Shown: positions 1 to 7,985 of the stretch, piece by piece
How positions within the stretch are numbered: the first letter of the stretch is position 1
Layout: each line of letters begins with the position of its first letter
Assembly (NCBI GenBank): GCA_031267775.1
Contig: JAIRYL010000224.1
Coordinates: forward strand, 1 to 19,121
Source of the DNA: Tannerellaceae bacterium
GTDB taxonomy: Bacteria; Bacteroidota; Bacteroidia; Bacteroidales; Tannerellaceae
Direction of reading: 5' to 3'
Length of the DNA: 19,121 nucleotides
Translations under genes and position numbers: made by a program
Notes under the pieces: model-generated
What the model saw: only the letters and a program-made list of their open reading frames with translations
The model's database searches: none
Told to the model about the DNA's origin: nothing

Positions 1-111
1 GCGTTTCAAACAAATGAACCCGTTTATGGAATACCCGGAAGCGCTAATCGTACGTTTTTCTATATAAAAAGACGAGTTGATGAATCATTCATTTATCAAG
101 TTGCATTATAA
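1..111 (+). CDS. Possible C-terminal fragment of an unidentified protein (cut by window start)
   Basis: Reading from base 1 in frame 1 gives 36 codons without a stop, ending in TAA at 109-111. The translation (AFQTNEPVYGIPGSANRTFF, then a segment ending in QVAL) has a mixed, protein-like composition, while the bases after it are stop-rich and AT-rich. I do not recognise the family. Only the 3' end lies in the window, so neither function nor start can be judged. A chance open stretch of this length is possible, which keeps confidence low. Confidence 0.4.
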   Translation, partial: AFQTNEPVYGIPGSANRTFFYIKRRVDESFIYQVAL

Positions 112-825
112 AAACTGCAAGCGCAGACATGATAAATCGGCTGTTTTCCTTACGCCGGGTTCTTTAAAGCAATAAATCATTCAATATATTGATTATTATA
201 TATATACCATCCTGCTATCTTGATTGCTTTTACGAAGCGACAGACAGTCTGCAGGTTTGACTTACCCAATTATTCGATAACGCAATTTTACCCGATAACG
301 GAGTTCAAGAGTGATTTGGAAATACAAGATTTTATCTGAAAATCAAGTTAGAGAAGATTATCCAAGCAGGGGAAGATGCTACAAGCATGAAGAAATATTT
401 ACCTCAAAACCGTATGATAACGATCTGCCAAGCGTTGGGAAACGCATATTATATGCAAGCGCAGAAATTAAATACGTATCTGTCATATTCAATTTGCATC
501 CGCGCATATTCTTTTGATTTATGCTTTAATTCGTTGATACTATTACTGTTACTTATTTATAAAAAGAACGACTTTCAGGTAGAGATTTCATCGATACTAT
601 GTACCCATTCGTCTGCTGTATTGAATGTGCAAGCATCTTTGCCAACAAGTTGTCAATTTTAAAAATAATCGCTATGGATACGCGAATCAAACCGGGCAAT
701 ATCAATCCATACGACTGGGCGGATACGGCCACCAAAAACCGGGTATTACAACGAACGAAAAAGAATATACATCCGCCGTTATGAAGAAAGATTGGATTGG
801 CTGAAGGGAAGTTCAGGATTTTCCT
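112..825. other. Gene-free AT-rich stretch
   Basis: About 710 bases contain only short open frames on both strands (the longest under 100 codons). None gives a recognisable motif or signal peptide, and the frames overlap one another. The stretch holds long A/T runs, for example around 180-210. A decayed gene or an untranslated leader of the following gene cannot be excluded. I see no tRNA, no clear terminator hairpin and no repeat. Confidence 0.5.
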
Positions 826-833
826 TACCTTTG
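826..833 (+). promoter_or_regulatory. -7 promoter element of glgB-manA
   Basis: TACCTTTG matches the Bacteroidota -7 consensus TAnnTTTG. It ends 26 bases before the glgB ATG at 860, which fits a short leader. No good TTTG lies at the usual 19-21 bp upstream, so the -33 part is weak. The element argues against a translation start farther upstream at 797. Confidence 0.5.
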
Positions 834-859
834 TGTACACCCATATTCACACAGTAATT

Positions 860-2872
860 ATGCAATCACTCAATTTAATCAAAAATGATCCCTGGTTATC
901 TCCATACGAAGCGGCTATTAATGGGCGATACCAGCATTATCTCGCTAAAGAAAAAGAACTTACGAATAATGGACAGCAGGCGTTGAGCGAATTTGCTTCC
1001 GGCTATCTTTATTTCGGATTACATAAAACAGCTACGGGTTGGATATTTCGCGAATGGGCGCCTAACGCTACGGCTATTTACCTGATTGGCGATTTTAATA
1101 ACTGGCAAAAAAACGAATCATACAGGATGACCCGCCTGGAGCATGGCAACTGGGAAATCGTTTTGGAAGAAAGCCTGATAGCTCATGGAGACTTGTTTAA
1201 ACTGTTGATGGAATGGGAAGGGGGCAGCGGGGAACGTATCCCTGCCTGGATTCGTCGCGTAGTACAAGACGAACAAACAAAAATATTCAGCGCCCAGGTT
1301 TGGCGTCTTGACAAGCCTTATATTTTTAAACATACAACCTTCAAACCAAACGTCTCTCCTTTGCTTATATACGAATGTCATATCGGTATGAGTACAAATG
1401 AAGAAAAGGTTGGCAGCTATAATGAATTTCGTATCCGGATTCTTCCCCGCGTAAAAAGAGACGGCTATAACGCTATCCAGATTATGGCTATTCAGGAGCA
1501 TCCGTATTATGGTTCGTTTGGTTATCATGTAAGCAGTTTTTTTGCCGCCTCGTCTCGTTTTGGCACGCCTGACGAATTAAAGCAATTAATTGACGAAGCC
1601 CATTCAATGGGTATTGCCGTAATTATGGATATTGTGCACAGCCACGCCGTTAAAAACGAGGTGGAAGGTTTAGGACGGTTTGACGGTTCTTACGGGCAGT
1701 ATTTTTATTCCGGTTCCCGCCGGGAACATCCTGCGTGGGATTCTTTATGTTTCGATTACGGAAAGAATGAAGTACTTCATTTCTTATTGTCTAATTGCAA
1801 GTTTTGGTTGGACGAATATAAATTCGACGGATTCCGTTTCGACGGAGTAACGTCGATGCTTTATTACAGCCACGGCCTGGAAGAAAGCTTCTCTAACTAT
1901 GGCGCTTATTATAATGGTCGCCAGGATGGCAACGCTATTACTTACCTGACATTAGCCAATCAATTAATCCATGAGGTTAATCCCGACGCGATTACTATAG
2001 CCGAAGAGGTAAGCGGCATGCCCGGTTTGGCCGCTAAAAATAAGGACGGCGGTTATGGATTTGATTACCGGATGGCTATGAATATCCCGGATTACTGGAT
2101 AAAAACAATCAAAGAAAAGAAAGATGAAGACTGGCGGACTTCTTCTATCTGGTGGGAGACGACGAACCGGCGGGCCGACGAAAAAACGATTAGTTACGCC
2201 GAAAGCCACGACCAGGCATTAGTGGGAGATAAGACCATTATTTTCAGGCTAATCGACGCCAATATGTATTGGCACATGATGAAAGACGACCCTAATTATA
2301 TGGTAGATCGCGGCATTGCTTTACACAAAATGATCCGGCTGGTAACCGCTTCAACCATTAACGGCGGTTACCTTAATTTTATGGGTAATGAATTTGGCCA
2401 TCCCGAATGGATTGATTTTCCGAGGGAAGGAAACGGCTGGTCGTACAAATACGCTCGCCGGCAATGGGATTTGGTAGATAATCCGACGCTCAAATACGCT
2501 TATTTAGGCTATTTCGATCGCCGGATGCTTGAATTGATAAAAAGCGTAAAGGATTTTCAGTCTACTCCCATCCAAAAAGTTTGGGACAACGACAGCGACC
2601 AGGTTTTAGCCTATATGCGAAAAGAGTTGCTATTTGTTTTTAACTTTAACCCGAACCGGTCTTACGACCATTATGGTTTTCTTGTACCCATCGGGGAATA
2701 TGAGGTGGTATTAAATACAGACGCCAACTGTTTTGGCGGATTCGGATTGTCTGACGATTCCATCCATCATTTTACTCTTTTCGACCCTGTTTATAAAAAT
2801 GAAAAGAAAGAATGGCTAAAGCTCTATATCCCTGCCCGCAGCGCAGCCGTATTACGTAAAATAAACAAGTAA
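860..2872 (+). CDS. glgB: 1,4-alpha-glucan branching enzyme, eukaryote-like GH13_8 type
   Basis: This 670-residue cytoplasmic enzyme would transfer alpha-1,4-glucan segments to form alpha-1,6 branches in glycogen. An N-terminal CBM48/early-set domain (about residues 60-150, with FREWAPNA and DFNNW) precedes a GH13 barrel and a C-terminal beta domain. The four GH13 regions read DIVHSHA, DGFRFDGVTSM, ITIAEEVSGMP and AESHDQALVGD. They place the nucleophile at Asp328, the acid/base at Glu382 and the third carboxylate at Asp451. HSHA, VTSMLY and SHDQALVGDK are typical of the eukaryotic GBE/GH13_8 group rather than the E. coli GlgB type (GH13_9). Length fits that group. The frame is open back to 797, but that start would lie upstream of the -7 element, so ATG 860 (MQSLNLIKNDPW) is preferred. 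manA follows after 17 bp. Confidence 0.93.
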   Translation: MQSLNLIKNDPWLSPYEAAINGRYQHYLAKEKELTNNGQQALSEFASGYLYFGLHKTATGWIFREWAPNATAIYLIGDFNNWQKNESYRMTRLEHGNWEIVLEESLIAHGDLFKLLMEWEGGSGERIPAWIRRVVQDEQTKIFSAQVWRLDKPYIFKHTTFKPNVSPLLIYECHIGMSTNEEKVGSYNEFRIRILPRVKRDGYNAIQIMAIQEHPYYGSFGYHVSSFFAASSRFGTPDELKQLIDEAHSMGIAVIMDIVHSHAVKNEVEGLGRFDGSYGQYFYSGSRREHPAWDSLCFDYGKNEVLHFLLSNCKFWLDEYKFDGFRFDGVTSMLYYSHGLEESFSNYGAYYNGRQDGNAITYLTLANQLIHEVNPDAITIAEEVSGMPGLAAKNKDGGYGFDYRMAMNIPDYWIKTIKEKKDEDWRTSSIWWETTNRRADEKTISYAESHDQALVGDKTIIFRLIDANMYWHMMKDDPNYMVDRGIALHKMIRLVTASTINGGYLNFMGNEFGHPEWIDFPREGNGWSYKYARRQWDLVDNPTLKYAYLGYFDRRMLELIKSVKDFQSTPIQKVWDNDSDQVLAYMRKELLFVFNFNPNRSYDHYGFLVPIGEYEVVLNTDANCFGGFGLSDDSIHHFTLFDPVYKNEKKEWLKLYIPARSAAVLRKINK

Positions 2873-2889
2873 TTATACTCAATCATATT

Positions 2890-3867
2890 ATGTTATATCC
2901 TTTTACATTTACACCTATATTAAAGAAGATAATCTGGGGGGGAGCTGAAATTTGCGCCTTTAAAGGTATTACTCCCCTGCAAGACGGCATTGGCGAAAGT
3001 TGGGAACTCTCGCATGTTGACGATAACTATTCTATCGTAGACAATGGCCCCCTGGCCGGGAAAAGTCTGGACGAGCTTATGCGCACATACGGCAAACGGT
3101 TGGCTGGGGGTAAGGTAATGGAGCAATTTGGCGAGAGGTTTCCGTTGCTTATCAAATTTATTGACGCCCGCGATGATTTATCAATCCAGGTACATCCCAA
3201 TGATGAACTGGCAAAAAAACGCCATCATTCATTTGGCAAAACAGAAATGTGGTATGTTATTAAAGCGGCCGAAGGAGCTGCCCTGTACTCGGGTTTCTCC
3301 AAACAAACAGACGCCGACGAGTATGTGAAACGGGTAGCGAATAACACGATTATGGAAACGCTGCAACGATATGAGGTGAAGCCCGGCGACGTATTTTTTC
3401 TTCCAGCCGGACGGGTACACGCTATTGGCGCCGGATGTTTTATTGCCGAAATCCAGCAGACAAGCCATATTACATACCGTATTTACGATTACAACCGCCA
3501 GGACGCTAACGGCAATACCCGCGAGCTGCATACCGAATGGGCTAAAGACGCTATAGACTATACGTATTGCGACGATTACCGCACGCATTATAAAGCGTGC
3601 AAAAATACGCCTGTTCCGCTGGCCGACTGTACTTATTTTACCACCCGTTTACTGGATATCGATACGGCTGTTAGCCGCGATTTATCATCTTTGGATTCTT
3701 TTGCGGTATATATCTGCATGGCAGGCAGGGCGTCTATTTTAGATGATAAAAGAAATAAACTTGATATTCGCCAGGGACAAACCGTATTGATTCCCGCCGA
3801 TACGCAGTTGGTAACTATTCAGCCGGCTTCCGGCGGCGCTAAATTGATGGAGACATTTGTCGGATAA
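2890..3867 (+). CDS. manA: Mannose-6-phosphate isomerase, class I
   Basis: This 325-residue cytoplasmic zinc enzyme interconverts mannose-6-phosphate and fructose-6-phosphate, linking mannose use and GDP-mannose synthesis to glycolysis. The cupin metal site is visible: Gln100 and His102 in IQVHPND, Glu119 in GKTEMWY and His177 in AGRVHAIG. YRIYDYNR with Arg is the usual active-site loop. The length is that of the short Bacillus-type ManA, not the roughly 390-residue E. coli form. It begins 17 bp after the glgB stop, so the two are probably co-transcribed. The start has only an AT-rich leader (AATCATATT) and no Shine-Dalgarno, as is common in this phylum. The C-terminal cupin half appears complete. 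Confidence 0.92.
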   Translation: MLYPFTFTPILKKIIWGGAEICAFKGITPLQDGIGESWELSHVDDNYSIVDNGPLAGKSLDELMRTYGKRLAGGKVMEQFGERFPLLIKFIDARDDLSIQVHPNDELAKKRHHSFGKTEMWYVIKAAEGAALYSGFSKQTDADEYVKRVANNTIMETLQRYEVKPGDVFFLPAGRVHAIGAGCFIAEIQQTSHITYRIYDYNRQDANGNTRELHTEWAKDAIDYTYCDDYRTHYKACKNTPVPLADCTYFTTRLLDIDTAVSRDLSSLDSFAVYICMAGRASILDDKRNKLDIRQGQTVLIPADTQLVTIQPASGGAKLMETFVG

Positions 3868-3900
3868 AAAAATATAGATAGCGCCTATAAGAAAAATCAT

Positions 3901-3908
3901 TACTTTTG
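3901..3908 (+). promoter_or_regulatory. -7 promoter element of the GLUG-repeat protein gene
   Basis: TACTTTTG matches TAnnTTTG and lies in the 93-bp gap between manA and the GLUG protein gene, about 50 bases before its ATG. No convincing TTTG sits 19-21 bp upstream. It suggests the exported protein has its own promoter rather than relying on read-through from manA. Confidence 0.4.
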
Positions 3909-3960
3909 GAGATAAAGATAACCGATATGTAAACACAGGTTTATTTTAAGAAAAAAAGTC

Positions 3961-5742
3961 ATGAAACAAATTACCCTGTTGATTTTCTTTCTTTGCGCAG
4001 CCCAGTTGTCGGCACAAAAGGGCGACTGGTATAACGATGAAGGAGGATATACATTTGAAGGTTTGGGCACAAAGGATGAACCTTTCCTGATATCTTCCAT
4101 TTCCGGTCTTGCTTACCTGGCCGATCAGGTTAATATGACGCCTGGAAATCCATACGGCGGCGTTTGTTTTAAATTGACGCAAGACCTTGATATTGGCGCT
4201 CATTACTGGATATCTATCGGCTGCGACGCCGCCCATCCGTTTCAGGGAAATTTTGACGGTAACGGAAAGACAATACATAACTTATACGTAAATAACTCCA
4301 ATTCGGAAGGATACCCTGCATCCGGCTTATTCGGTTATTTGGGTAATGGATCCCGGATTGAAAATCTGACGATTGAGGGAGGGCAAATAACCGGCGACGC
4401 CAGCCTATCTATTTCGTATACAGGAAGCCTGGCAGGGTATATGCTTTGCAGCGCCACCGACGGCGAAGATTCTATTATTATCCGTAACTGCCATAACAAC
4501 CATGCGAGGGTTATTGGCGGCGAAACCGCCCATTCAAATACGGGAGGTTTACTGGGCGAAGGGTATGCCTTTTGCGATGGAAACGGCTCTGTATATATAC
4601 TGATAGAAAATTGTTCCAATAGCGGAGAGGTTATAGCCGCATCTTCCAACTATCCTTATACCGGAGGTATTATAGGCAAAGGGCGGGGACATGGGTATTG
4701 CGATGGCATGGCGTCTTCTTCGGGTTCTTTTATTATTTCTTCCTGCGCGAATAACGGAACAATTACCGGAGGGCATACCAGGGGCGACGAAGCGGTTAGT
4801 TCTGCCGGCGGTATCTTTGGGTATGGATATGCTTCGGGCGACGGATATGGCTTTAGCGAAGGTTCGGGCGTTTTTACCGTTTATTTATGCGTCAATAACG
4901 GCTTTGTGAAAGGAGGCGATGCAACCAGCGCCAGCGCCATGTCGTTTGCCGGCGGTATTTTTGGGTATGGAGACGGGTATGGATACGGCGATAAGTCGAA
5001 TATTAATCATACGATAAACAACGGAAACGGATACGGTTCGGGAAAGTTCAGTATAACCTCATGCGCTAATCAGGGCGTTGTAGGCGGCGGGAATGCGTTA
5101 GACCAAGGGGCTGTAACTGCCGCAGGCGGTATCTTTGGATGTTCTTTTGCTTCGGCTTCGGGCGACGAACAGGGAAAAGGGTACGGGTATGGCGCATTCA
5201 GTATGCGCAATTGTTACAACGCCGGCGATGTATCCGGCCCAAGCGGTTGCGCCGGCGGCCTTGGCGGATGGATCAGCACAAACGGGAACGGCCCGAACCA
5301 TACGCTGTCGGCTATCATACAAGATTGCTTTGCCGCCGGCTCTGTAAACAAAGAGGCGCCATCTTCGGCCGTATGCGGCGGTATTGTGGGACGCATACAT
5401 AAAGCCGACGAAGCTAATTCGAGCCCGCGGATAGATAGATGCGTGGCGGCGCTGACCTGTTTGAACGGAACGGAAGAGAATACATTCCGCATTGCGGGAC
5501 AAGTTATTAACGCTCCGATAAGTTCGCGCTTATTATCGGATAATTACGCGTATGTATCCAAAGGAAACTGGGGAATGACAAATACCGTTCGTAATGGCGC
5601 AGAGTGGAGCGGATTGATGAGCGCCCCCCCTATGAATGAATGGAACGCTACGGAAAATGCCTGGCAATTTCCACGTTCAAATAATGTAATGCCCCGGCTC
5701 AGAGGTTTGCCCGGACAAACAAATGTTCCTGTTCCGTATTAG
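3961..5742 (+). CDS. Exported GLUG-repeat beta-solenoid protein with Gly/Tyr-rich loops
   Basis: The 593-residue product starts with a Sec signal peptide (MKQITLLIFFLCAAQLSA, predicted cleavage before QKGDW), so it is periplasmic or at the cell surface. Residues about 35-130 (EPFLISSISGLAYLADQVN, FQGNFDGNGKTIHNLYV) are the usual lead-in of GLUG proteins. At least seven repeats of the type GGIFGYG...I.SC.N.G.V.GG follow, which should stack as a beta-solenoid. Several repeats carry insertions rich in Gly, Tyr, Asp and Ser right after the GG[IL]xG turn, for example GYGYASGDGYGFSEGSG. The C-terminus (PRLRGLPGQTNVPVPY) is not an obvious type IX sorting domain. GLUG proteins are often adhesins or surface proteins, but the role here is unknown. 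It converges on the Imm17-like gene 11 bp away, with no clear terminator between them. Confidence 0.8.
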   Translation: MKQITLLIFFLCAAQLSAQKGDWYNDEGGYTFEGLGTKDEPFLISSISGLAYLADQVNMTPGNPYGGVCFKLTQDLDIGAHYWISIGCDAAHPFQGNFDGNGKTIHNLYVNNSNSEGYPASGLFGYLGNGSRIENLTIEGGQITGDASLSISYTGSLAGYMLCSATDGEDSIIIRNCHNNHARVIGGETAHSNTGGLLGEGYAFCDGNGSVYILIENCSNSGEVIAASSNYPYTGGIIGKGRGHGYCDGMASSSGSFIISSCANNGTITGGHTRGDEAVSSAGGIFGYGYASGDGYGFSEGSGVFTVYLCVNNGFVKGGDATSASAMSFAGGIFGYGDGYGYGDKSNINHTINNGNGYGSGKFSITSCANQGVVGGGNALDQGAVTAAGGIFGCSFASASGDEQGKGYGYGAFSMRNCYNAGDVSGPSGCAGGLGGWISTNGNGPNHTLSAIIQDCFAAGSVNKEAPSSAVCGGIVGRIHKADEANSSPRIDRCVAALTCLNGTEENTFRIAGQVINAPISSRLLSDNYAYVSKGNWGMTNTVRNGAEWSGLMSAPPMNEWNATENAWQFPRSNNVMPRLRGLPGQTNVPVPY

Positions 5743-5753
5743 GCGCTTTATTT

Positions 5754-5969
5754 TCAGAAACCGTGCCGATAAAAATAAATACCGGCAACCGTTAATCCGA
5801 TTCCCACTAAAACATAGAATATACGGGCGCCGGTTTGTCCAAGCAAACGAACGTATACGGCTATTTTACGGTTATTGAAAAACCAGTCGACGTTAAGGAC
5901 AGAAGCGATTATAGCAAATAAACCGGCGAGGACAAATACGGCTACAAGAAACAGTTGCGAAAGTTCCAT
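5754..5969 (-). CDS. Small two-helix membrane protein, Imm17-like
   Basis: This 71-residue protein has two hydrophobic helices (about 5-26 and 49-67) joined by a short polar loop with DWFFNNRK and RLLGQTGARIFY. That layout and the ASVLN.DWFF / GARIFY signature resemble what databases call the immunity protein 17 (Imm17) family; this identification is from memory. It is the last gene of a minus-strand unit, 17 bp after tsaE. No toxin gene is visible nearby, and the neighbours are housekeeping or secretion genes, so a true immunity role is doubtful. It would sit in the inner membrane; its function is unknown. Confidence 0.65.
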   Translation of the reverse strand: MELSQLFLVAVFVLAGLFAIIASVLNVDWFFNNRKIAVYVRLLGQTGARIFYVLVGIGLTVAGIYFYRHGF

Positions 5970-5986
5970 GAGGCGAAGGATTCTGT

Positions 5987-6436
5987 TTATTGAATTTCAA
6001 CGGTACGCGTACCGTCGGGGTTTTCGGTAACAGATACGTTTATAACATCTTCGGGCAGAAGTTCTTCTATCTTCTCCGGCCATTCGATAAAGCATAAAGC
6101 GCCGCCATAGAAATAATCGGCTATCCCTAAATCTTCCGCTTCGCCTGGTTTGTCGATCCGGTAAAAATCAAAATGATAAATCCGTTTCCCGGTCTTTTCG
6201 CTCCGGTATTCATTAATAATAGCAAATGTCGGGCTGCTTATTACGTCGTTTACGCCCAATTCCCGGCAGATGGCCTTGATAAAAGTAGTTTTTCCCGCTC
6301 CCATACTTCCATGAAAAGCAAAAACAGCGCCCCCCTCCCCTCTCCGCTCTCCAGCGGGCGAGGAGATATATGTATCAACAAAAGTCCGGGCGGCTGGCGT
6401 TATTTCTTCTACCGATTTTAGCTGTATCCGTTTCAT
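5987..6436 (-). CDS. tsaE: tRNA threonylcarbamoyladenosine biosynthesis ATPase TsaE
   Basis: TsaE is the ATPase that works with TsaB and TsaD to place t6A at position 37 of ANN-decoding tRNAs. The 149 residues show the P-loop GSMGAGKTT (Lys49, Thr50), SPTFAIINEY, the family signature HFDFYRI, and IEWPEKIEELLP near the end. Residues about 25-36 (SSPAGERRGEGG) form an extra hydrophilic stretch between the N-terminal helix and the beta strand leading to the P-loop. I recall related proteins being about 12 residues shorter, and the DNA there is a hairpin-forming repeat (see 6335-6365). The ATG overlaps the porX stop by 4 bp, indicating translational coupling. The insertion keeps the frame, and all motifs are intact, so the protein is probably active. 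Confidence 0.92.
   Translation of the reverse strand: MKRIQLKSVEEITPAARTFVDTYISSPAGERRGEGGAVFAFHGSMGAGKTTFIKAICRELGVNDVISSPTFAIINEYRSEKTGKRIYHFDFYRIDKPGEAEDLGIADYFYGGALCFIEWPEKIEELLPEDVINVSVTENPDGTRTVEIQ
6335..6365 (-). repeat. GC-rich imperfect palindrome inserted in tsaE
   Basis: On the plus strand CTCCCCTCTCCGCT (6335-6348) and AGCGGGCGAGGAG (6353-6365) can pair around a CTCC loop, with one bulge and one or two mismatches. The element falls inside the codons for the extra SSPAGERRGEGG segment of TsaE. Its purine/pyrimidine-skewed, GC-rich make-up is unlike the flanking tsaE sequence. It resembles small CTCTCC-type palindromic repeats common between Bacteroidota genes (from memory). A related motif occurs in this window at 14936-15021. 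Confidence 0.6.
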
Positions 6437-7983
6437 TTTGGATTCATTGTTATGAACGGCGCCATCATTTCTTCCATCGAAATTCCTCCGTGCTGAAAGG
6501 TGTTTTTAAAATAAGACACATAATAATTGTAGTTATTAGGGTAGGCAAAGAAATTTTCATTTATTGCAAAAATATACTTGCTGCTCAGGTTGGGCGAAGG
6601 CAAACCTATTTTTTCGGGTTCTCTTATTTCAAATACTTCCTTTGGATTGTAACTAAGGTTTTTCCCTACTTTATATCGCAAGTTTGTATTTGTATTTTTA
6701 TCGCCTACCACTTTGATGGGGTCGTCTACGCGAATTGTTCCGTGATCGGTAGTCAGGATTACTTTATACCCTTTGTCGGCAATTCTGCGAAAAAGTTCCA
6801 GCGTAGTAGAGTGTTGAAACCATGATTTTGTCAAGCTGCGATAGGCGGCTTCGCTTTGCGCCAGTTCGCGAATCATCTTCATTTCAGTACGGGCATGAGA
6901 CAGCATGTCTATAAAATTCAGCACGACAACGTTTAACTGGTATTGCGTAAGCGCATGAACGTTGTTCAGCAGTTTTTCGCCATGCGCCGAATCATTGATC
7001 TTATTATATGTAAAGGAATACTTTTTTCGGAAACGGTCAAACTGCGTCTGGATAAGAGGCGCTTCATTCAGGTTTTTGCCTTCTTCGCTATCTTCGTCTA
7101 CCCATAAATCGGGGAAAAGCTTCTCTATTTGCCCCGGCATGAGTCCTGAAAAGATAGCGTTACGGGCATATTGGGTGACTGTAGGAAGGATGGCATAATA
7201 CAGATCTTCGTCAAATGTAAAGTAACCCGCCAGGAGTTCCGTTATCACGCGCCACTGTTCGAGGCGAAAATTATCGATCAGGATAAAGAATACTTTTTCA
7301 TCCTGATCGAGCAAGGGAAATACTTTTTTCCGAAACAAATCCGGGCTCATCAGCGGACGGCTGTCGGGATGCTGCATCCAGCCGGTATAATGCTTCTTTA
7401 CAAACTTTCCAAACGAACTGTTTGCTTCTTTCTTCTGCATACGAAGCATCTCCGCCATTTGCGTTTGTCCATGTTCCAGTTCCAGTTCCCAGAATACAAG
7501 TTTTTTATATACTTCTATCCAGTCGTTTGCCGTAAGCGAATCGTTTATCTGCATTCCAATGCGTGAAAACTCCTGCCGGTAGCTCAGGGTAGTTGTTTCG
7601 GCGATAAACTTATTTTTATGTACGTTTTTTTTTATAAAAAGGAGTAACTGGTTTGGGTTTACCGGTTTAATCAGGTAGTCGGCTATTTTGTTTCCAATAG
7701 CCTGGTTCATAATGCTCTCTTCTTCGCTCTTGGTTACCATTACTACCGGAACCGTCGGGTTTATCTCTTTGATAACGGCCAATGTTTCCAGTCCTGTCAG
7801 TCCCGGCATATTTTCGTCGAGGAAAAAGATGTCGAACGATTCTTCCCTGCATCGGTCTATCGCATCCTGTCCGCTGATTACGGGCGTTACTTCGTACCCT
7901 TTGTCTTGCAGAAAGAGAATATGGGGTTTCAATAAATCAATCTCATCGTCGGCCCAAAGTATGCTGTCTTTTTTTACCGTCAT
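6433..7983 (-). CDS. porX: PorX: response regulator with PglZ domain, type IX secretion regulator
   Basis: The 516-residue protein joins an N-terminal receiver domain (about 1-125) to a C-terminal PglZ/alkaline-phosphatase-fold domain (about 220-516), the architecture and size of Porphyromonas PorX. The acidic pocket is ADDE (Asp12-Asp13) and the phospho-acceptor is Asp56 in LDENMPG; Lys107 lies in the DYLIKPVNP loop. Probable metal-site residues in the PglZ part include Asp237 (ILIDNFR) and Asp413-His414 (TTDHGTIR). In P. gingivalis, PorX acts with the histidine kinase PorY and the sigma factor SigP to control T9SS genes, and PglZ domains are linked to cyclic-oligonucleotide phosphodiesterase activity. 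Its presence suggests the organism has, or had, a T9SS. It sits 2 bp after the antiporter and overlaps tsaE by 4 bp. Confidence 0.93.
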   Translation of the reverse strand: MTVKKDSILWADDEIDLLKPHILFLQDKGYEVTPVISGQDAIDRCREESFDIFFLDENMPGLTGLETLAVIKEINPTVPVVMVTKSEEESIMNQAIGNKIADYLIKPVNPNQLLLFIKKNVHKNKFIAETTTLSYRQEFSRIGMQINDSLTANDWIEVYKKLVFWELELEHGQTQMAEMLRMQKKEANSSFGKFVKKHYTGWMQHPDSRPLMSPDLFRKKVFPLLDQDEKVFFILIDNFRLEQWRVITELLAGYFTFDEDLYYAILPTVTQYARNAIFSGLMPGQIEKLFPDLWVDEDSEEGKNLNEAPLIQTQFDRFRKKYSFTYNKINDSAHGEKLLNNVHALTQYQLNVVVLNFIDMLSHARTEMKMIRELAQSEAAYRSLTKSWFQHSTTLELFRRIADKGYKVILTTDHGTIRVDDPIKVVGDKNTNTNLRYKVGKNLSYNPKEVFEIREPEKIGLPSPNLSSKYIFAINENFFAYPNNYNYYVSYFKNTFQHGGISMEEMMAPFITMNPK

Positions 7984-7985
7984 CG

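Noticed and set aside
553..840. 95-codon minus-strand frame in the left gap
   Set aside because: It has no motif, overlaps other short frames of similar length and covers the glgB promoter; likely chance.
797..859. Upstream start of the branching enzyme at 797
   Set aside because: It precedes the -7 promoter element at 826-833 and adds residues that do not resemble the family N-terminus.
5098..5502. 134-codon minus-strand frame inside the GLUG protein gene
   Set aside because: Ala/Arg-rich shadow of the repeat-coding strand, with no recognisable domain.
6370..7566. Plus-strand frames opposite porX (151 and 131 codons)
   Set aside because: Both lie antisense to a complete two-domain PorX protein and show no family features.
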